Part shown: positions 36,081-44,383 of the stretch, one piece after another
How positions within the stretch are numbered: position 1 is the first letter of the stretch
How the letters are laid out: each line of letters opens with the position of its first letter
Origin: UBA3700 sp964478025
Lineage (GTDB): Bacteria; Bacillota; Clostridia; Christensenellales; UBA3700
Length of the DNA: 64,000 nucleotides
Direction of reading: 5' to 3'
Assembly: GCA_964478025.1 (NCBI GenBank)
Contig: CAYZGK010000005.1
Location: 1 to 64,000 of the forward strand
The notes under the pieces: generated by a model
Seen by the model: the letters and a program-made list of their open reading frames with translations, nothing else
Database searches by the model: none
What the model was told of the DNA's origin: nothing
Position numbers and translations under genes: made by a program

Positions 36081-36104
36081 TCCAAAAATTTCCACATTTT
36101 TCCA
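36081..36104 (-). promoter_or_regulatory. Candidate MraZ operator (three 10-base repeats)
   Basis: On the minus strand TGGAAA-type units start at 36104, 36094 and 36084, exactly 10 bases apart (TGGAAAAATG, TGGAAATTTT, TGGAAAATTT). MraZ of other bacteria binds three or more short G-rich direct repeats at one-turn spacing near its own promoter. The block lies 20 bases upstream of the -35. Binding is inferred. Confidence 0.6.
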
Positions 36105-36174
36105 TTTTGTTGTAAAATATGCAATTTTCTTTATTATGTGTCGATTATTTACTATTTTAATGGTAGTCAAAAAG

Positions 36175-36203
36175 TTATCCACAGAGTTATCCACATATCC
36201 ACA
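36175..36203. promoter_or_regulatory. Cluster of three DnaA boxes
   Basis: Plus strand: two perfect TTATCCACA boxes (36175-36183, 36187-36195), then ATATCCACA (36195-36203), one mismatch. They lie upstream of the MraZ repeats in a 389-base gene-free stretch between mraZ and the CDF gene. No dnaA or dnaN is nearby, so an origin is unlikely; DnaA-linked control of the division operon or a DnaA titration site is possible. The rest of the gap holds a terminator and AT-rich sequence. Confidence 0.65.
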
Positions 36204-36314
36204 ATTTGCCAAAATTTGATAAAAGTGGAAAAAATAGGAAAAACAAACAAATGTTACTTTTACGGCACAAAAATATGACTTAAAATTGTTATTTTTCTTG
36301 AATAATCAGAAGAT

Positions 36315-36344
36315 AAAAAAAATTGACATATTTCTATGCCAATT
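36315..36344 (-). terminator. Terminator of the CDF transporter gene
   Basis: The minus-strand RNA pairs AATTGGCATA with TATGTCAATT (one wobble), four-base loop, then eight T. Confidence 0.85.
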
Positions 36345-36376
36345 AAATATACTTTTTAAACTTTTTAAATAAGAAC

Positions 36377-37540
36377 TTATTGTTCTTCTTTAATGTTTTC
36401 ACATGATTGCATTTCTATTGTTGGAACAACATAAATGTTTTTATAAGTTTTTGAAATCTCTGTTTGTATAATTTTCTTTATTTCACTTGAAGATAGTTTA
36501 GTATCATAAGGAACAGCAACATCAAATATTAGATTCGTTCTCTCTATTCCCTTTACCATTCTAAAATCATGAACTCCAAAATATTTATCTATGTTGGATA
36601 TAATTTCAATGACTTTTTCTTTGTACATATCTAACTCAGGATCTCCAACAACAACTGGGTCCATATGAATTACAAGTTCTATATTTGTATTTTCAGCAAA
36701 ATCTCTTTCAATTGTATCAATAAGTTCATGACTTAGCATTACATCAACATTGCTATCTACTTCAACGTGTACACTTGCATAAAACTTTCCTGGGCCATAA
36801 TTATGAACATTTAAATCATGAATTCCAATGACACCTTCATATCCTCTTATACGGTCATAAATTCCCTTTACGAGTTTAGTATCTGGCGCCTCTCCTAATA
36901 TATGATTTAAAGTTTGTCTAATTACTCCAAGTCCACCAAAGCAAATAAGAACAGCAACTGCAATACTTACAATGCCATCAAGATATATAAAGCCCGTCCA
37001 CTTTGTAATTAAAACCGAGATAAGTACACCAAATGTTGCACATACATCTAAAATGCTATCTGTTGCCGTTGCAAGAAGTAATTCTATGTTATATTTCTTT
37101 CCAAGTTTTCTATTTAATACATACATGAAAAGTTTAACAAATATAGATAACGCAAGTACAACTACAGTCCAAATGCTAAACTCTCCACTTTCTGGTGTAA
37201 TAATTTTATTTATACCCTCAACAAGTAGTTCAAATGCTGCAACTATAACTACAACACCTACAATTAAGCTTGCTACATATTCTATTCTTTTATGTCCAAA
37301 TGGATGATCTTTATCTGCAGGCTTACTAGACATTCTAACGCCAACTAAAGATACTATATTATTTCCGCAGTCAGATAAATTATTAATACCATCAGCAAAT
37401 ATAGATAATACTCCAAAAATTGTACCAATTATAAGTTTAGCTAGGGCAAGTATAATATTTAATGCAATTCCAAGAATTGTAGAAAATGTTCCAACCTTTT
37501 GTCTTTGTGTTTCACTTGTAGTATTTTTTAAATTTTCCAT
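36377..37540 (-). CDS. Cation diffusion facilitator family transporter
   Basis: 387 residues: six predicted membrane helices (about 20-220) and a cytoplasmic C-terminal domain. Signatures: FADGINNLSDCGNN near 47-60 with metal-binding Asp residues, DKDHPFGHKRIEY near 78, ATATDSILD near 155. The CDF family exports Zn, Mn, Fe or Co; the metal cannot be fixed from sequence. The C-terminal half (about 225-380) holds the cytoplasmic ferredoxin-like domain and an extra segment beyond the usual 300-residue length. Confidence 0.88.
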   Translation of the reverse strand: MENLKNTTSETQRQKVGTFSTILGIALNIILALAKLIIGTIFGVLSIFADGINNLSDCGNNIVSLVGVRMSSKPADKDHPFGHKRIEYVASLIVGVVVIVAAFELLVEGINKIITPESGEFSIWTVVVLALSIFVKLFMYVLNRKLGKKYNIELLLATATDSILDVCATFGVLISVLITKWTGFIYLDGIVSIAVAVLICFGGLGVIRQTLNHILGEAPDTKLVKGIYDRIRGYEGVIGIHDLNVHNYGPGKFYASVHVEVDSNVDVMLSHELIDTIERDFAENTNIELVIHMDPVVVGDPELDMYKEKVIEIISNIDKYFGVHDFRMVKGIERTNLIFDVAVPYDTKLSSSEIKKIIQTEISKTYKNIYVVPTIEMQSCENIKEEQ

Positions 37541-37568
37541 AAGACCTACCTTAATTTAAGGTTTAAAA

Positions 37569-38273
37569 TTAATCCTCGTATATTGTTACTAAATGATGAT
37601 TTACTTGATCACAAGCTGTTAAATAGTACTCAATACCATTTTTAACTCTATATGGTTGAGCTACTTTATATACATCACCATGTAAATGACCATAAACAAC
37701 TTTATTAATTTTATGGTCTTCAAATATCTTTGTAAATTGACTATCATTACCATATATATCAAATGGTGGGAAATGAGTCATACAAATAACTCTATCCCCA
37801 TCTTTTCTCATTGACTCCATATCTTGCAAAGACTTTTCAAGTCTTGGCATTTCATGAGTCTCAAGTATTCTTTTATCCTCACCCGTTGCATTTGGACCAA
37901 AGTTCCAAAGTCTAGTTCCACAAATTAATACATCGTTAAATCTTAAACAATTTTTATATAGGACAGATATATTTTTTGGTAACCAATCATTAAGTTTTGA
38001 AATTGATGATGGCCACCAATAATCATGATTACCTTTACCAAATACTATTTTCCCAGGAAGCGCAGCTATAGCATCGATGTCTGCTTTAGCCTCATCAAAG
38101 TTTATTCCCCATGAAATATCTCCAGCAACTAATACTACGTCCTCATCACTTACTTTTGATTTCCAGTCATTACATATTATCTCCCAATAATTATTCCAAT
38201 GCTCACCAAAAATAACCATAGGTTTATTTACGGTAAAAGATAAATGTGGGTCACTAATTGCAAAAACTTTCAT
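37569..38273 (-). CDS. Calcineurin-like metallophosphoesterase
   Basis: 234 residues, cytoplasmic. All family motifs are present: AISDPHLSF at 4-12, VLVAGDISWG near 46, FGKGNHDYWW near 78-87, CMTHFPPFD near 165, and VYGHLHGDV near 193. The substrate is unknown; relatives are annotated as phosphohydrolases. It has no ribosome site and lies directly under a promoter, implying a leaderless mRNA. Confidence 0.85.
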   Translation of the reverse strand: MKVFAISDPHLSFTVNKPMVIFGEHWNNYWEIICNDWKSKVSDEDVVLVAGDISWGINFDEAKADIDAIAALPGKIVFGKGNHDYWWPSSISKLNDWLPKNISVLYKNCLRFNDVLICGTRLWNFGPNATGEDKRILETHEMPRLEKSLQDMESMRKDGDRVICMTHFPPFDIYGNDSQFTKIFEDHKINKVVYGHLHGDVYKVAQPYRVKNGIEYYLTACDQVNHHLVTIYED

Positions 38274-38280
38274 TGAAATA

Positions 38281-38309
38281 ATTTTAACAAACTAAAAACT
38301 CTCTTACAA
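38281..38309 (-). promoter_or_regulatory. Metallophosphoesterase promoter, leaderless type
   Basis: Minus strand: TTGTAA (38304-38309), 17 bases, TGTTAAAAT extended -10 (core 38281-38286), 7 bases, ATG at 38273. No Shine-Dalgarno. Confidence 0.6.
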
Positions 38310-38373
38310 GTTAAATATAAATATATTTATATATTTAAGAAAATATTAATATGTTTCTAATTTTTTAAATGAT

Positions 38374-38973
38374 TTATACTCTATTATTAAAATTGTTTAT
38401 AGCTATATCTATCATAGATAATACATCTTCCTTTCCTGTTTTCTTTAATGAAGATGTTACTACTATATCTTTTATATTTGCTTCAAAAGCATCTGCTATA
38501 ACTTTTACTTGTTTATTAATTTGTACTTTTGATAATTTATCTGATTTTGTTGCTACTATAAAATATGGTATTTGATAATCCTCACAATAATCTGCCATAT
38601 GAATATCAAGTGCGGATGGCTCGTGTCTTATATCAACAAGGATTATAACAGCTGCTATATCTACACTTGCCTGCATATAGTTACCGATAAGTTTATCCCA
38701 GCCATCTTTATCCTTGCCACCTTTCTCAGCAAATCCATAACCAGGAAGATCTACAAACATAAAACTTTTATTAACTTCAAAGTAATTAATTAATCTTGTT
38801 TTACCAGCCGTACTAGACGTTTTAGCAAGCGATTTGTTATTTACCATAAAATTAATAAAGGAAGATTTTCCAACGTTAGATCTGCCAGCTATTGCTATCT
38901 CTGGCTTTGAAAAACTTTTTATTTGAGACAAGTTACCTACACTTGTTATAAACTGAGCTTGTTTTATTTCCAT
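38374..38973 (-). CDS. engB: Ribosome biogenesis GTPase EngB (YsxC)
   Basis: An essential GTPase for large-subunit assembly. 199 residues: G1 AGRSNVGKSSFIN near 29-41, G2 region SSTAGKTRLIN, G3 FVDLPGYGFAE near 73-83, G4 ATKSDK near 141, G5 TSSLKKTG. It is downstream of clpX as in many Firmicutes but has its own promoter and no ribosome site. Confidence 0.96.
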   Translation of the reverse strand: MEIKQAQFITSVGNLSQIKSFSKPEIAIAGRSNVGKSSFINFMVNNKSLAKTSSTAGKTRLINYFEVNKSFMFVDLPGYGFAEKGGKDKDGWDKLIGNYMQASVDIAAVIILVDIRHEPSALDIHMADYCEDYQIPYFIVATKSDKLSKVQINKQVKVIADAFEANIKDIVVTSSLKKTGKEDVLSMIDIAINNFNNRV

Positions 38974-38979
38974 ATGAAA

Positions 38980-38988
38980 ATTATACCA
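38980..38988 (-). promoter_or_regulatory. engB extended -10 promoter, leaderless type
   Basis: Minus strand: TGGTATAAT (38980-38988) ends six bases before the engB ATG at 38973. The -35 position is weak (TAGTGT), as is common with extended -10 elements. No Shine-Dalgarno. Confidence 0.6.
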
Positions 38989-39021
38989 TACTTGCTTATT
39001 TTACACTAAAGATAATTTGCA

Positions 39022-39053
39022 TAAAAAAAATCCAGTGTTTTAAGACGCTGGAC
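39022..39053 (-). terminator. clpX terminator
   Basis: The minus-strand RNA pairs GGTCCAGCGT with ACACTGGA (one mismatch) and continues into eight T, 21 bases after the clpX stop. Confidence 0.75.
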
Positions 39054-39073
39054 CTTTTTATATCTTTAATTGT

Positions 39074-40303
39074 TTAAGCAACTTTTCTAACTACAGTTGG
39101 CTTTTCTTTTTTCAAAATTGCATTTTTTGTAACAATTATTTTCTCAACCGTGTTATCTGATGGAATATCATACATCATATCAAGCATGATATTTTCAAGA
39201 ATGGATCTTAATCCACGAGCACCAGTATTTAATTTAATTGCTTGCTTTGCAACCTCATGAAGCGCCTCGTCTTCAAATTCAACATCAACACCATCCATTT
39301 TGAATAACTTTTGATATTGTTTAACTGTAGCATTCTTAGGCTCTGTTAAAATCTTAATTAAAGCTTCTTCAGATAATGCATCAACACCTACAACAATTGG
39401 TAATCTTCCTACAAATTCAGGAATTAAACCAAAGTTAATTAAATCCTCTGGAGTTATTTGAGAAATTATCTTTGAATAACTTTCTGGCTCAGAATTCTTT
39501 AATGTTGCTCCAAATCCCATAGAATGTCCATGTTGTCTATTATCTATGATTTTATCGATACCGACAAAGGCTCCTGCACAAATAAATAGAATATTCTTTG
39601 TATTAATTTGAATGCATTCTTGTTGAGGATGCTTTCTACCGCCTTGTGGTGGAACTGAAGCTACCGTTGATTCAATAATCTTTAATAAAGATTGTTGAAC
39701 GCCCTCGCCGCCTACATCTCTTGTTATTGATGTATTTTCACCTTTCTTGGCAATCTTATCTATTTCATCAACATAAACTATTCCTATCTCAGCTCTCTTA
39801 ACATCACCATTTGCTGCTTGTATTAGTTTTAATAGAATGTTTTCTACGTCATCACCTACATATCCAGCCTCAGTAATTGTTGTTGCATCAGCAATAGCAA
39901 ATGGAACGTTTAATATTTTAGCTAAAGTTTTAGCTAACAATGTTTTACCACAACCTGTTGGACCTAAAACTAATATATTAGATTTATCTAAGTCTACATC
40001 ATCCTTAGGAGAATTAATTCTCTTATAGTGATTATATACGGCTACAGATAAAACTTTTTTTGCTTCTTCTTGTCCAATTATGTATTCATCAAGTTTTTCT
40101 TTGATTTCATGTGGTTTTAAAAGCTTTAATCCAGTTGAATCATCAACCTCATCTACAGCTTCCTCTTGTGCTATCATGTCAGCACAAAACTTTACACATG
40201 AATCACATATGCATAAATCATTGTAACTATTTTGGAATAATCTTTTTACTTCACTTTCAGACTTTCCACAGAATGAGCATTTCTTTTCTTCAATATCTGC
40301 CAC
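39074..40303 (-). CDS. clpX: ClpX, ATPase subunit of Clp protease
   Basis: 409 residues. N-terminal zinc domain (CSFCGKSESEV, CICDSCVKFC), Walker A GPTGCGKTLLAKT near 114-126, Walker B IVYVDEIDKI near 174, pore loop and the IGF-like loop region with the GFG signature. It unfolds substrates for ClpP. It begins two bases after the clpP stop. Confidence 0.98.
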   Translation of the reverse strand: MADIEEKKCSFCGKSESEVKRLFQNSYNDLCICDSCVKFCADMIAQEEAVDEVDDSTGLKLLKPHEIKEKLDEYIIGQEEAKKVLSVAVYNHYKRINSPKDDVDLDKSNILVLGPTGCGKTLLAKTLAKILNVPFAIADATTITEAGYVGDDVENILLKLIQAANGDVKRAEIGIVYVDEIDKIAKKGENTSITRDVGGEGVQQSLLKIIESTVASVPPQGGRKHPQQECIQINTKNILFICAGAFVGIDKIIDNRQHGHSMGFGATLKNSEPESYSKIISQITPEDLINFGLIPEFVGRLPIVVGVDALSEEALIKILTEPKNATVKQYQKLFKMDGVDVEFEDEALHEVAKQAIKLNTGARGLRSILENIMLDMMYDIPSDNTVEKIIVTKNAILKKEKPTVVRKVA

Positions 40304-40305
40304 TT

Positions 40306-40902
40306 TTAACCTCTTTTTGTATAAACTTTATCTATTAAGCCATAAGCTAAAGCTTCATCAGCTGATAAGAAATTATCTCTATCTGTATCAGCAAGAACCT
40401 TCTCATATGGTTGATTACTGTTATCTGCAATAATCTTTGTTAATTTTTCTTTTGTTTTTTGTATATGATTTGCTGTAATAACGATATCTGAAGCTTGGCC
40501 TTGAGCACCACCTAAAGGTTGATGGATCATTACTTCACTATTTGGTAAACAGAATCTCTTACCCTTTGTTCCACTAGATAATAAGAATGCAGCCATTGAA
40601 GCAGCCATACCAATACAAACTGTTGAAACATCACATTTAATGAAATTCATTGTATCGTATATTGCTAAACCTGCAGATACACTACCACCAGGAGAGTTGA
40701 TATAAAGTACAATATCTTTCTCTGAATCTTTGCTCTCAAGATATAATAATTGAGCAACAATAGTATTAGCCATAGAATCATCAATTTCACCAGACAAGAA
40801 TATAATTCTATCTTCTAATAATCTTGAGTATAAATCGTATGATCTTTCTCCTGCACTTGTCTTTTCCACAACATATGGAATTAAACTACTTTTTTCTTCC
40901 AT
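40306..40902 (-). CDS. clpP: ClpP, proteolytic subunit of Clp protease
   Basis: 198 residues. Catalytic Ser in GMAASMAAFLL near 98, His in MIHQPLGGAQG near 123, and Asp near 172 (DRDNFLSADEA). N-terminal LIPYVVEKTSAGERSYDLYSRLL is typical. GGAGGA ribosome site. A hairpin separates it from tig. Confidence 0.98.
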   Translation of the reverse strand: MEEKSSLIPYVVEKTSAGERSYDLYSRLLEDRIIFLSGEIDDSMANTIVAQLLYLESKDSEKDIVLYINSPGGSVSAGLAIYDTMNFIKCDVSTVCIGMAASMAAFLLSSGTKGKRFCLPNSEVMIHQPLGGAQGQASDIVITANHIQKTKEKLTKIIADNSNQPYEKVLADTDRDNFLSADEALAYGLIDKVYTKRG

Positions 40903-40932
40903 TTTTTATTTTCCTCCAATTTTTATACATAA

Positions 40933-40965
40933 TGGCGCTATTAGATATGAATCTAAATAGCGCCA
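40933..40965 (-). terminator. Hairpin between tig and clpP
   Basis: The minus-strand RNA pairs TGGCGCTATT with AATAGCGCCA and can extend further with AGAT/ATCT. The downstream sequence is TTATGTATAAAAATT, a poor T-run. It may be a partial terminator or processing site letting tig and clpPX reach different levels. Confidence 0.55.
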
Positions 40966-40996
40966 AATTTAAAACAAATTAATTTAATAATCAAAC

Positions 40997-42283
40997 TTAT
41001 TTAATGTTGTTATTATTCTTTAAGTACTCAAACACCTTTGATGTTACAATGTCATTACGGATATAGTTTCTATATTCCTCATTAACATTCTTCTTGAAGT
41101 CTTCAAGTGCCATCTTAGCATCTGCAGCCATCTTAGCGATATTTTCTTCAATTTCTTCGTCTGATACTGGAATTTGAATTTCCTTGATTAATTGCTCAAT
41201 AACTAATCTATATAAAACATTCTTCTTAGCTGTATCTTTGTATTGATCAGCAAGTTTTTCAGCTGTTGTGTTCATATACTTATAGTAATCTTCAGCCTTA
41301 AGTCCTCTATACATTAAACTATATTCAAATTCTTTAACCATTTCTTCAGCTTGTCTCTTTACCATAGCATCTGGAATTTCAACTGTTGCTAATGAAGAAA
41401 TTTTCTCTATCATGTCATTTTCTAACTTTTCTTCAGCTTTCTTTTCTTTGTTAGCCTTGATTGTAGCTTTGATATCGTCCTCATATGCCTTTACTGTATC
41501 AAACTCAGAGATATCCTTTACAAACTCATCATTATATTCAGGCTTTGTCTTATGAGAAATAGAATGCAACTTAATAGCAAATACAGCATCCTTACCTGCT
41601 AATTCTTTAGCACCATAATCCTCTGGGAATTTAACATTAATATCCTTGCTTTCATCAATCTTCATACCAGCAACTTGATCTTCAAATCCTGGAATAAATG
41701 TGTTAGAACCTAACTCTAATGGTTGATTTTCAGCTGTACCACCATCAAACTTAACACCATCAACTGATCCTGAATAATCGATAATAACCTTATCGCCTTT
41801 TTCACATGCTCTATCTGTAATATTTTCCCAAGCGCCAGCTTGTTCAATAGCCTTATCTACTTCAGCCTTAACTTCCTCAGCTGTAACTTTTACTTTATCT
41901 TTCTTAAATTCAAGTCCTGTATAAGCACCTAACTTAACTGTTGGCTTACATTGAACTACACAAGTAAACTTTAATGTAGCATCTGTAATAGCATCAATTT
42001 GAACTGAAGGAGAATCTACTGGGAATACATCTTTTTCAGCATCCATAGCTTTTTCATATTCTTTTTGCATAATATCATCTAAAGCTTCATCCCAAATAAC
42101 ACCAACACCATAAACCTTCTCTACAGCTTTTCTTGGTGCATGTCCTGGACGGAAACCATCAATCTTGCATTTACCTTTAATCTTATCGAAAGCTCTATCT
42201 TGAGCAGCTTTCCAATCTTCTTCTGAAACTTCAAAAGCAAACTTTACCTTGTCTTTTTCAAGTAACTCTTTTTTGTAACTCAT
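40997..42283 (-). CDS. tig: Trigger factor
   Basis: Ribosome-bound chaperone and prolyl isomerase. 428 residues: ribosome-binding loop GFRPGHAPRK near 42-51 (usual GFRKGKxP), FKBP domain near 160-245 (KGDKVIIDYSG, FIPGFEDQVAGM), then the helical C-terminal domain. GGAGAA ribosome site. First gene of tig-clpP-clpX. Confidence 0.97.
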   Translation of the reverse strand: MSYKKELLEKDKVKFAFEVSEEDWKAAQDRAFDKIKGKCKIDGFRPGHAPRKAVEKVYGVGVIWDEALDDIMQKEYEKAMDAEKDVFPVDSPSVQIDAITDATLKFTCVVQCKPTVKLGAYTGLEFKKDKVKVTAEEVKAEVDKAIEQAGAWENITDRACEKGDKVIIDYSGSVDGVKFDGGTAENQPLELGSNTFIPGFEDQVAGMKIDESKDINVKFPEDYGAKELAGKDAVFAIKLHSISHKTKPEYNDEFVKDISEFDTVKAYEDDIKATIKANKEKKAEEKLENDMIEKISSLATVEIPDAMVKRQAEEMVKEFEYSLMYRGLKAEDYYKYMNTTAEKLADQYKDTAKKNVLYRLVIEQLIKEIQIPVSDEEIEENIAKMAADAKMALEDFKKNVNEEYRNYIRNDIVTSKVFEYLKNNNNIK

Positions 42284-42328
42284 CGTTATTTCTCCTTAAA
42301 TTATATAAATAAATATTTAGCGTGATAT

Positions 42329-42357
42329 ATTTTAGCATAGTAATAAGGGTTTATCAA
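42329..42357 (-). promoter_or_regulatory. tig promoter
   Basis: Minus strand: TTGATA (42352-42357), 17 bases, TAAAAT (42329-42334) with an upstream TGC, then a 45-base leader with a normal ribosome site. Confidence 0.65.
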
Positions 42358-42531
42358 GGATTTTAAATTGGTTCAATTAACTAGTAATTATTATTCTGAA
42401 GACTTATTTAATACTTAACATTAATAACTGATATAATAATTAGTTAATTAATTTAGAATATAGAATAAATATCCACCCGCATAGCAGGTGGTATTACAGT
42501 TTCGGGCAATTAGCCCTAGCTTTACTGGCTA

Positions 42532-42550
42532 GGCACAAGTGCCTTTTTTT
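42532..42550 (+). terminator. Plus-strand terminator inside the IS200 element
   Basis: GGCAC and GTGCC separated by two bases and followed by seven T. It would block transcription running antisense into the transposase gene. Confidence 0.5.
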
Positions 42551-42574
42551 ATTGACCTAACAGTCATGCATCGT

Positions 42575-43045
42575 TTACCTGCTACCCGTAAACGGGTCTC
42601 TATTATCAAACATACTCAATTGTTCACTCTCTTCGTCTTGTTTGAGTTGGTTCGCTATATATTTCTTTATTGCTGCAGTATCTTTCCCCACAGTGTCAAC
42701 ATAGTAGCCTTTACACCAGAATTCTCTGTTCCGGTAGGCAAACTTCATGTTCCCCCACTTTTGGAATATCATTAGACTGCTCTTTTCTTTTAAGTATCCC
42801 ACAAAGCCACTTACGCTTATCTTCGGTGATATACTTACAAGGATATGTATATAATCAGGGCACATTTCCCCTTCTATTATTTCCACACCTTTCCATTGGC
42901 ATAGGGTTCTTAGTATTTCCCTTATATCCGATTTCTTGGATTCGTAAAATACTTTCCTTCGGTATTTTGGTGCAAATACTAAGTGGTATTTACAGCACCA
43001 TTTTGTATGTACTAAACTTTTTGTAGCATTATCTTGATTTATCAT
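42575..43045 (-). CDS. tnpA: IS200-type HUH transposase TnpA
   Basis: 156 residues from the ATG at 43045, which has a GGAGG site; the frame extends upstream without one. The sequence matches the family: HLVFAPKYRRKVFY, then MCPDYIHILVSISP, SVSGFVGYLKEKSS, and FWCKGYYVDTVG with the catalytic Tyr region, ending DPFTGSR. The HUH motif reads Tyr-Ile-His instead of His-hydrophobic-His, so the metal site may be impaired. Otherwise it is full length. Confidence 0.88.
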   Translation of the reverse strand: MINQDNATKSLVHTKWCCKYHLVFAPKYRRKVFYESKKSDIREILRTLCQWKGVEIIEGEMCPDYIHILVSISPKISVSGFVGYLKEKSSLMIFQKWGNMKFAYRNREFWCKGYYVDTVGKDTAAIKKYIANQLKQDEESEQLSMFDNRDPFTGSR

Positions 43046-43183
43046 TTTAATGTCCTCCGATTTTATTTTTGTTCTTTGACTGGCATGTCTAAAGAAATTA
43101 TATAAAATCGGAGTTTTAATTTTTATACTACATCGGTAAACCTTTTTTCCTACCACGAGCCTAGCACGTGGTATTTTTTATAC

Positions 43184-43219
43184 AAAAAAGCCTACTTATA
43201 ATTACTCCTAAGCAGGCTT
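43184..43219 (-). terminator. Terminator of the BREX-like operon
   Basis: The minus-strand RNA pairs AAGCCTGCTTA with TAAGTAGGCTT (one wobble) and ends in TTTTTT, 22 bases after the cysteine desulfurase stop and next to the IS200 end. Confidence 0.85.
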
Positions 43220-43240
43220 AAATTTTATATTCCGAAAGAT

Positions 43241-44383
43241 TCAGTATTCGTTGATTATCGACTTTAGCATTGCGGCAATGTCTATTGCATCTTCTAACGT
43301 GTTATATTTGCCAAAGCTGATTCTAATTGTTCCCTCAGCATATTCTTTAGGCACTTGAATTGCTTTTATAACATGAGAAATTTGATTATTGACGCTATCA
43401 CAAGCAGAACCAGTTGAAATATAGCATCCCATCAAATCCATTCTATGAAGAATCATTTCTCCATTCTGTCTCATAAAGGAAAGATTCACAATCCCTGGTA
43501 AATGGTTTTGAGTCCCATTCCGTATAAAGATTAATTTGTATTCTTGCAACTTTTGAATCAGTGCATTTTCAAGTCTCAATAACATTTGTTGATGCAATTC
43601 TATGTTACGAACATTTTCTTGTAATGCTATTGACATACCAACTACAGCTGCTACATTTTCAGTTCCTGCTCTATTCCCTTGTTCTTGATAACCACCTGAA
43701 ATAAACGATTTTATAGGTGATCCTTTTTTTACGAATAAGAAGCCTGTCCCCTTAGGACCATTGAACTTGTGCGAAGATGCAGATAAAAAATCCACATCTA
43801 AATCCTGCACATCTACTTTGATATGCCCTAATGCTTGCACCGCATCGGTATGAAAGAATGCCCCATATTGATGTGAAATTGCCGCAAGTTTCTTTATCGG
43901 TTCAATAGTCCCGATTTCATTGTTTGCAATCATAACAGAAACCAATATCTGCACATTCAAATGATGATATTCTTCTAACGTATTTATTAAAACTTGCGAA
44001 TCCACAATACCTGTTTTATCGACCGGTAAAACCACAATTTCGTGCAAATCATCTTTCACTTCATCACATGAGTTTAAAATAGCGTGATGTTCTATTTCCG
44101 AAACAATAATTACCTTTTTGCAGTCTGTTGAACCGAATTTTTTTATTACCCAGTTGTCACTTTCTGTTCCTCCAGACGTGAAAAATACCTCATCAGCACT
44201 GCTATTTATACAATTTGCAATAATTTCTCTTGATTTTTGTAATGCTTTCTTAGAAGTGCGCGCAAATGAATATGGTTGTGATGCATTACCATATTCATTT
44301 AACATATATTCCTTCATAGCATTAAAAGCAACTTCATCAAGCTTTGTTGTTGCAGCATTATCCGCATAAATATTTCTTTTCAT
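43241..44383 (-). CDS. Cysteine desulfurase (IscS/DndA/SspA type) linked to BREX
   Basis: A PLP enzyme that mobilises sulfur from cysteine. From the ATG at 44383 (ATGA overlap with the preceding small gene; an in-frame TTG at 44398 is rejected) it has 380 residues. Seen: ADNAATTKLDE, FTSGGTESDNW, SASSHKFNGPKG with the PLP Lys near 206, and the catalytic Cys in STGSACDS near 328. As the last gene of an operon with a PAPS-reductase-like protein, it is likely the sulfur donor for DNA phosphorothioation, as DndA and SspA are. A housekeeping IscS role is less likely from the context. Confidence 0.88.
   Translation of the reverse strand: MKRNIYADNAATTKLDEVAFNAMKEYMLNEYGNASQPYSFARTSKKALQKSREIIANCINSSADEVFFTSGGTESDNWVIKKFGSTDCKKVIIVSEIEHHAILNSCDEVKDDLHEIVVLPVDKTGIVDSQVLINTLEEYHHLNVQILVSVMIANNEIGTIEPIKKLAAISHQYGAFFHTDAVQALGHIKVDVQDLDVDFLSASSHKFNGPKGTGFLFVKKGSPIKSFISGGYQEQGNRAGTENVAAVVGMSIALQENVRNIELHQQMLLRLENALIQKLQEYKLIFIRNGTQNHLPGIVNLSFMRQNGEMILHRMDLMGCYISTGSACDSVNNQISHVIKAIQVPKEYAEGTIRISFGKYNTLEDAIDIAAMLKSIINEY

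Larger units (their letters stand above)
42473..43171 (-). mobile_element. IS200-type insertion sequence (IS200/IS605 family)
   Basis: A roughly 700-base element with one transposase gene and no TnpB. Hairpins mark both ends: CCACC/GGTGG at 42473-42491 after the gene, and CCACG/CGTGG at 43153-43171 before it. No inverted terminal repeats or target duplications are expected in this family. Inside the 3' end are stems GGGC/GCCC (42504-42516) and GGCAC/GTGCC followed by seven T (42532-42550), which would stop plus-strand transcripts entering the element. It lies between tig and the BREX-like island. Exact ends are uncertain by about 20 bases. Confidence 0.75.

Noticed and set aside
36175..36203. 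Possible chromosomal replication origin
   Set aside because: Only three DnaA boxes are present and no dnaA, dnaN or AT-rich unwinding module accompanies them; a regulatory role is more likely.
36009..36212. 67-codon minus-strand frame upstream of mraZ
   Set aside because: It covers the mraZ promoter, the MraZ-type repeats and the DnaA boxes and has no ribosome site; its sequence resembles no protein.
43241..44383. Housekeeping IscS for Fe-S assembly
   Set aside because: There is no iscU or iscR neighbour, and the gene is coupled by overlaps to a BREX operon with a sulfur-transfer protein.
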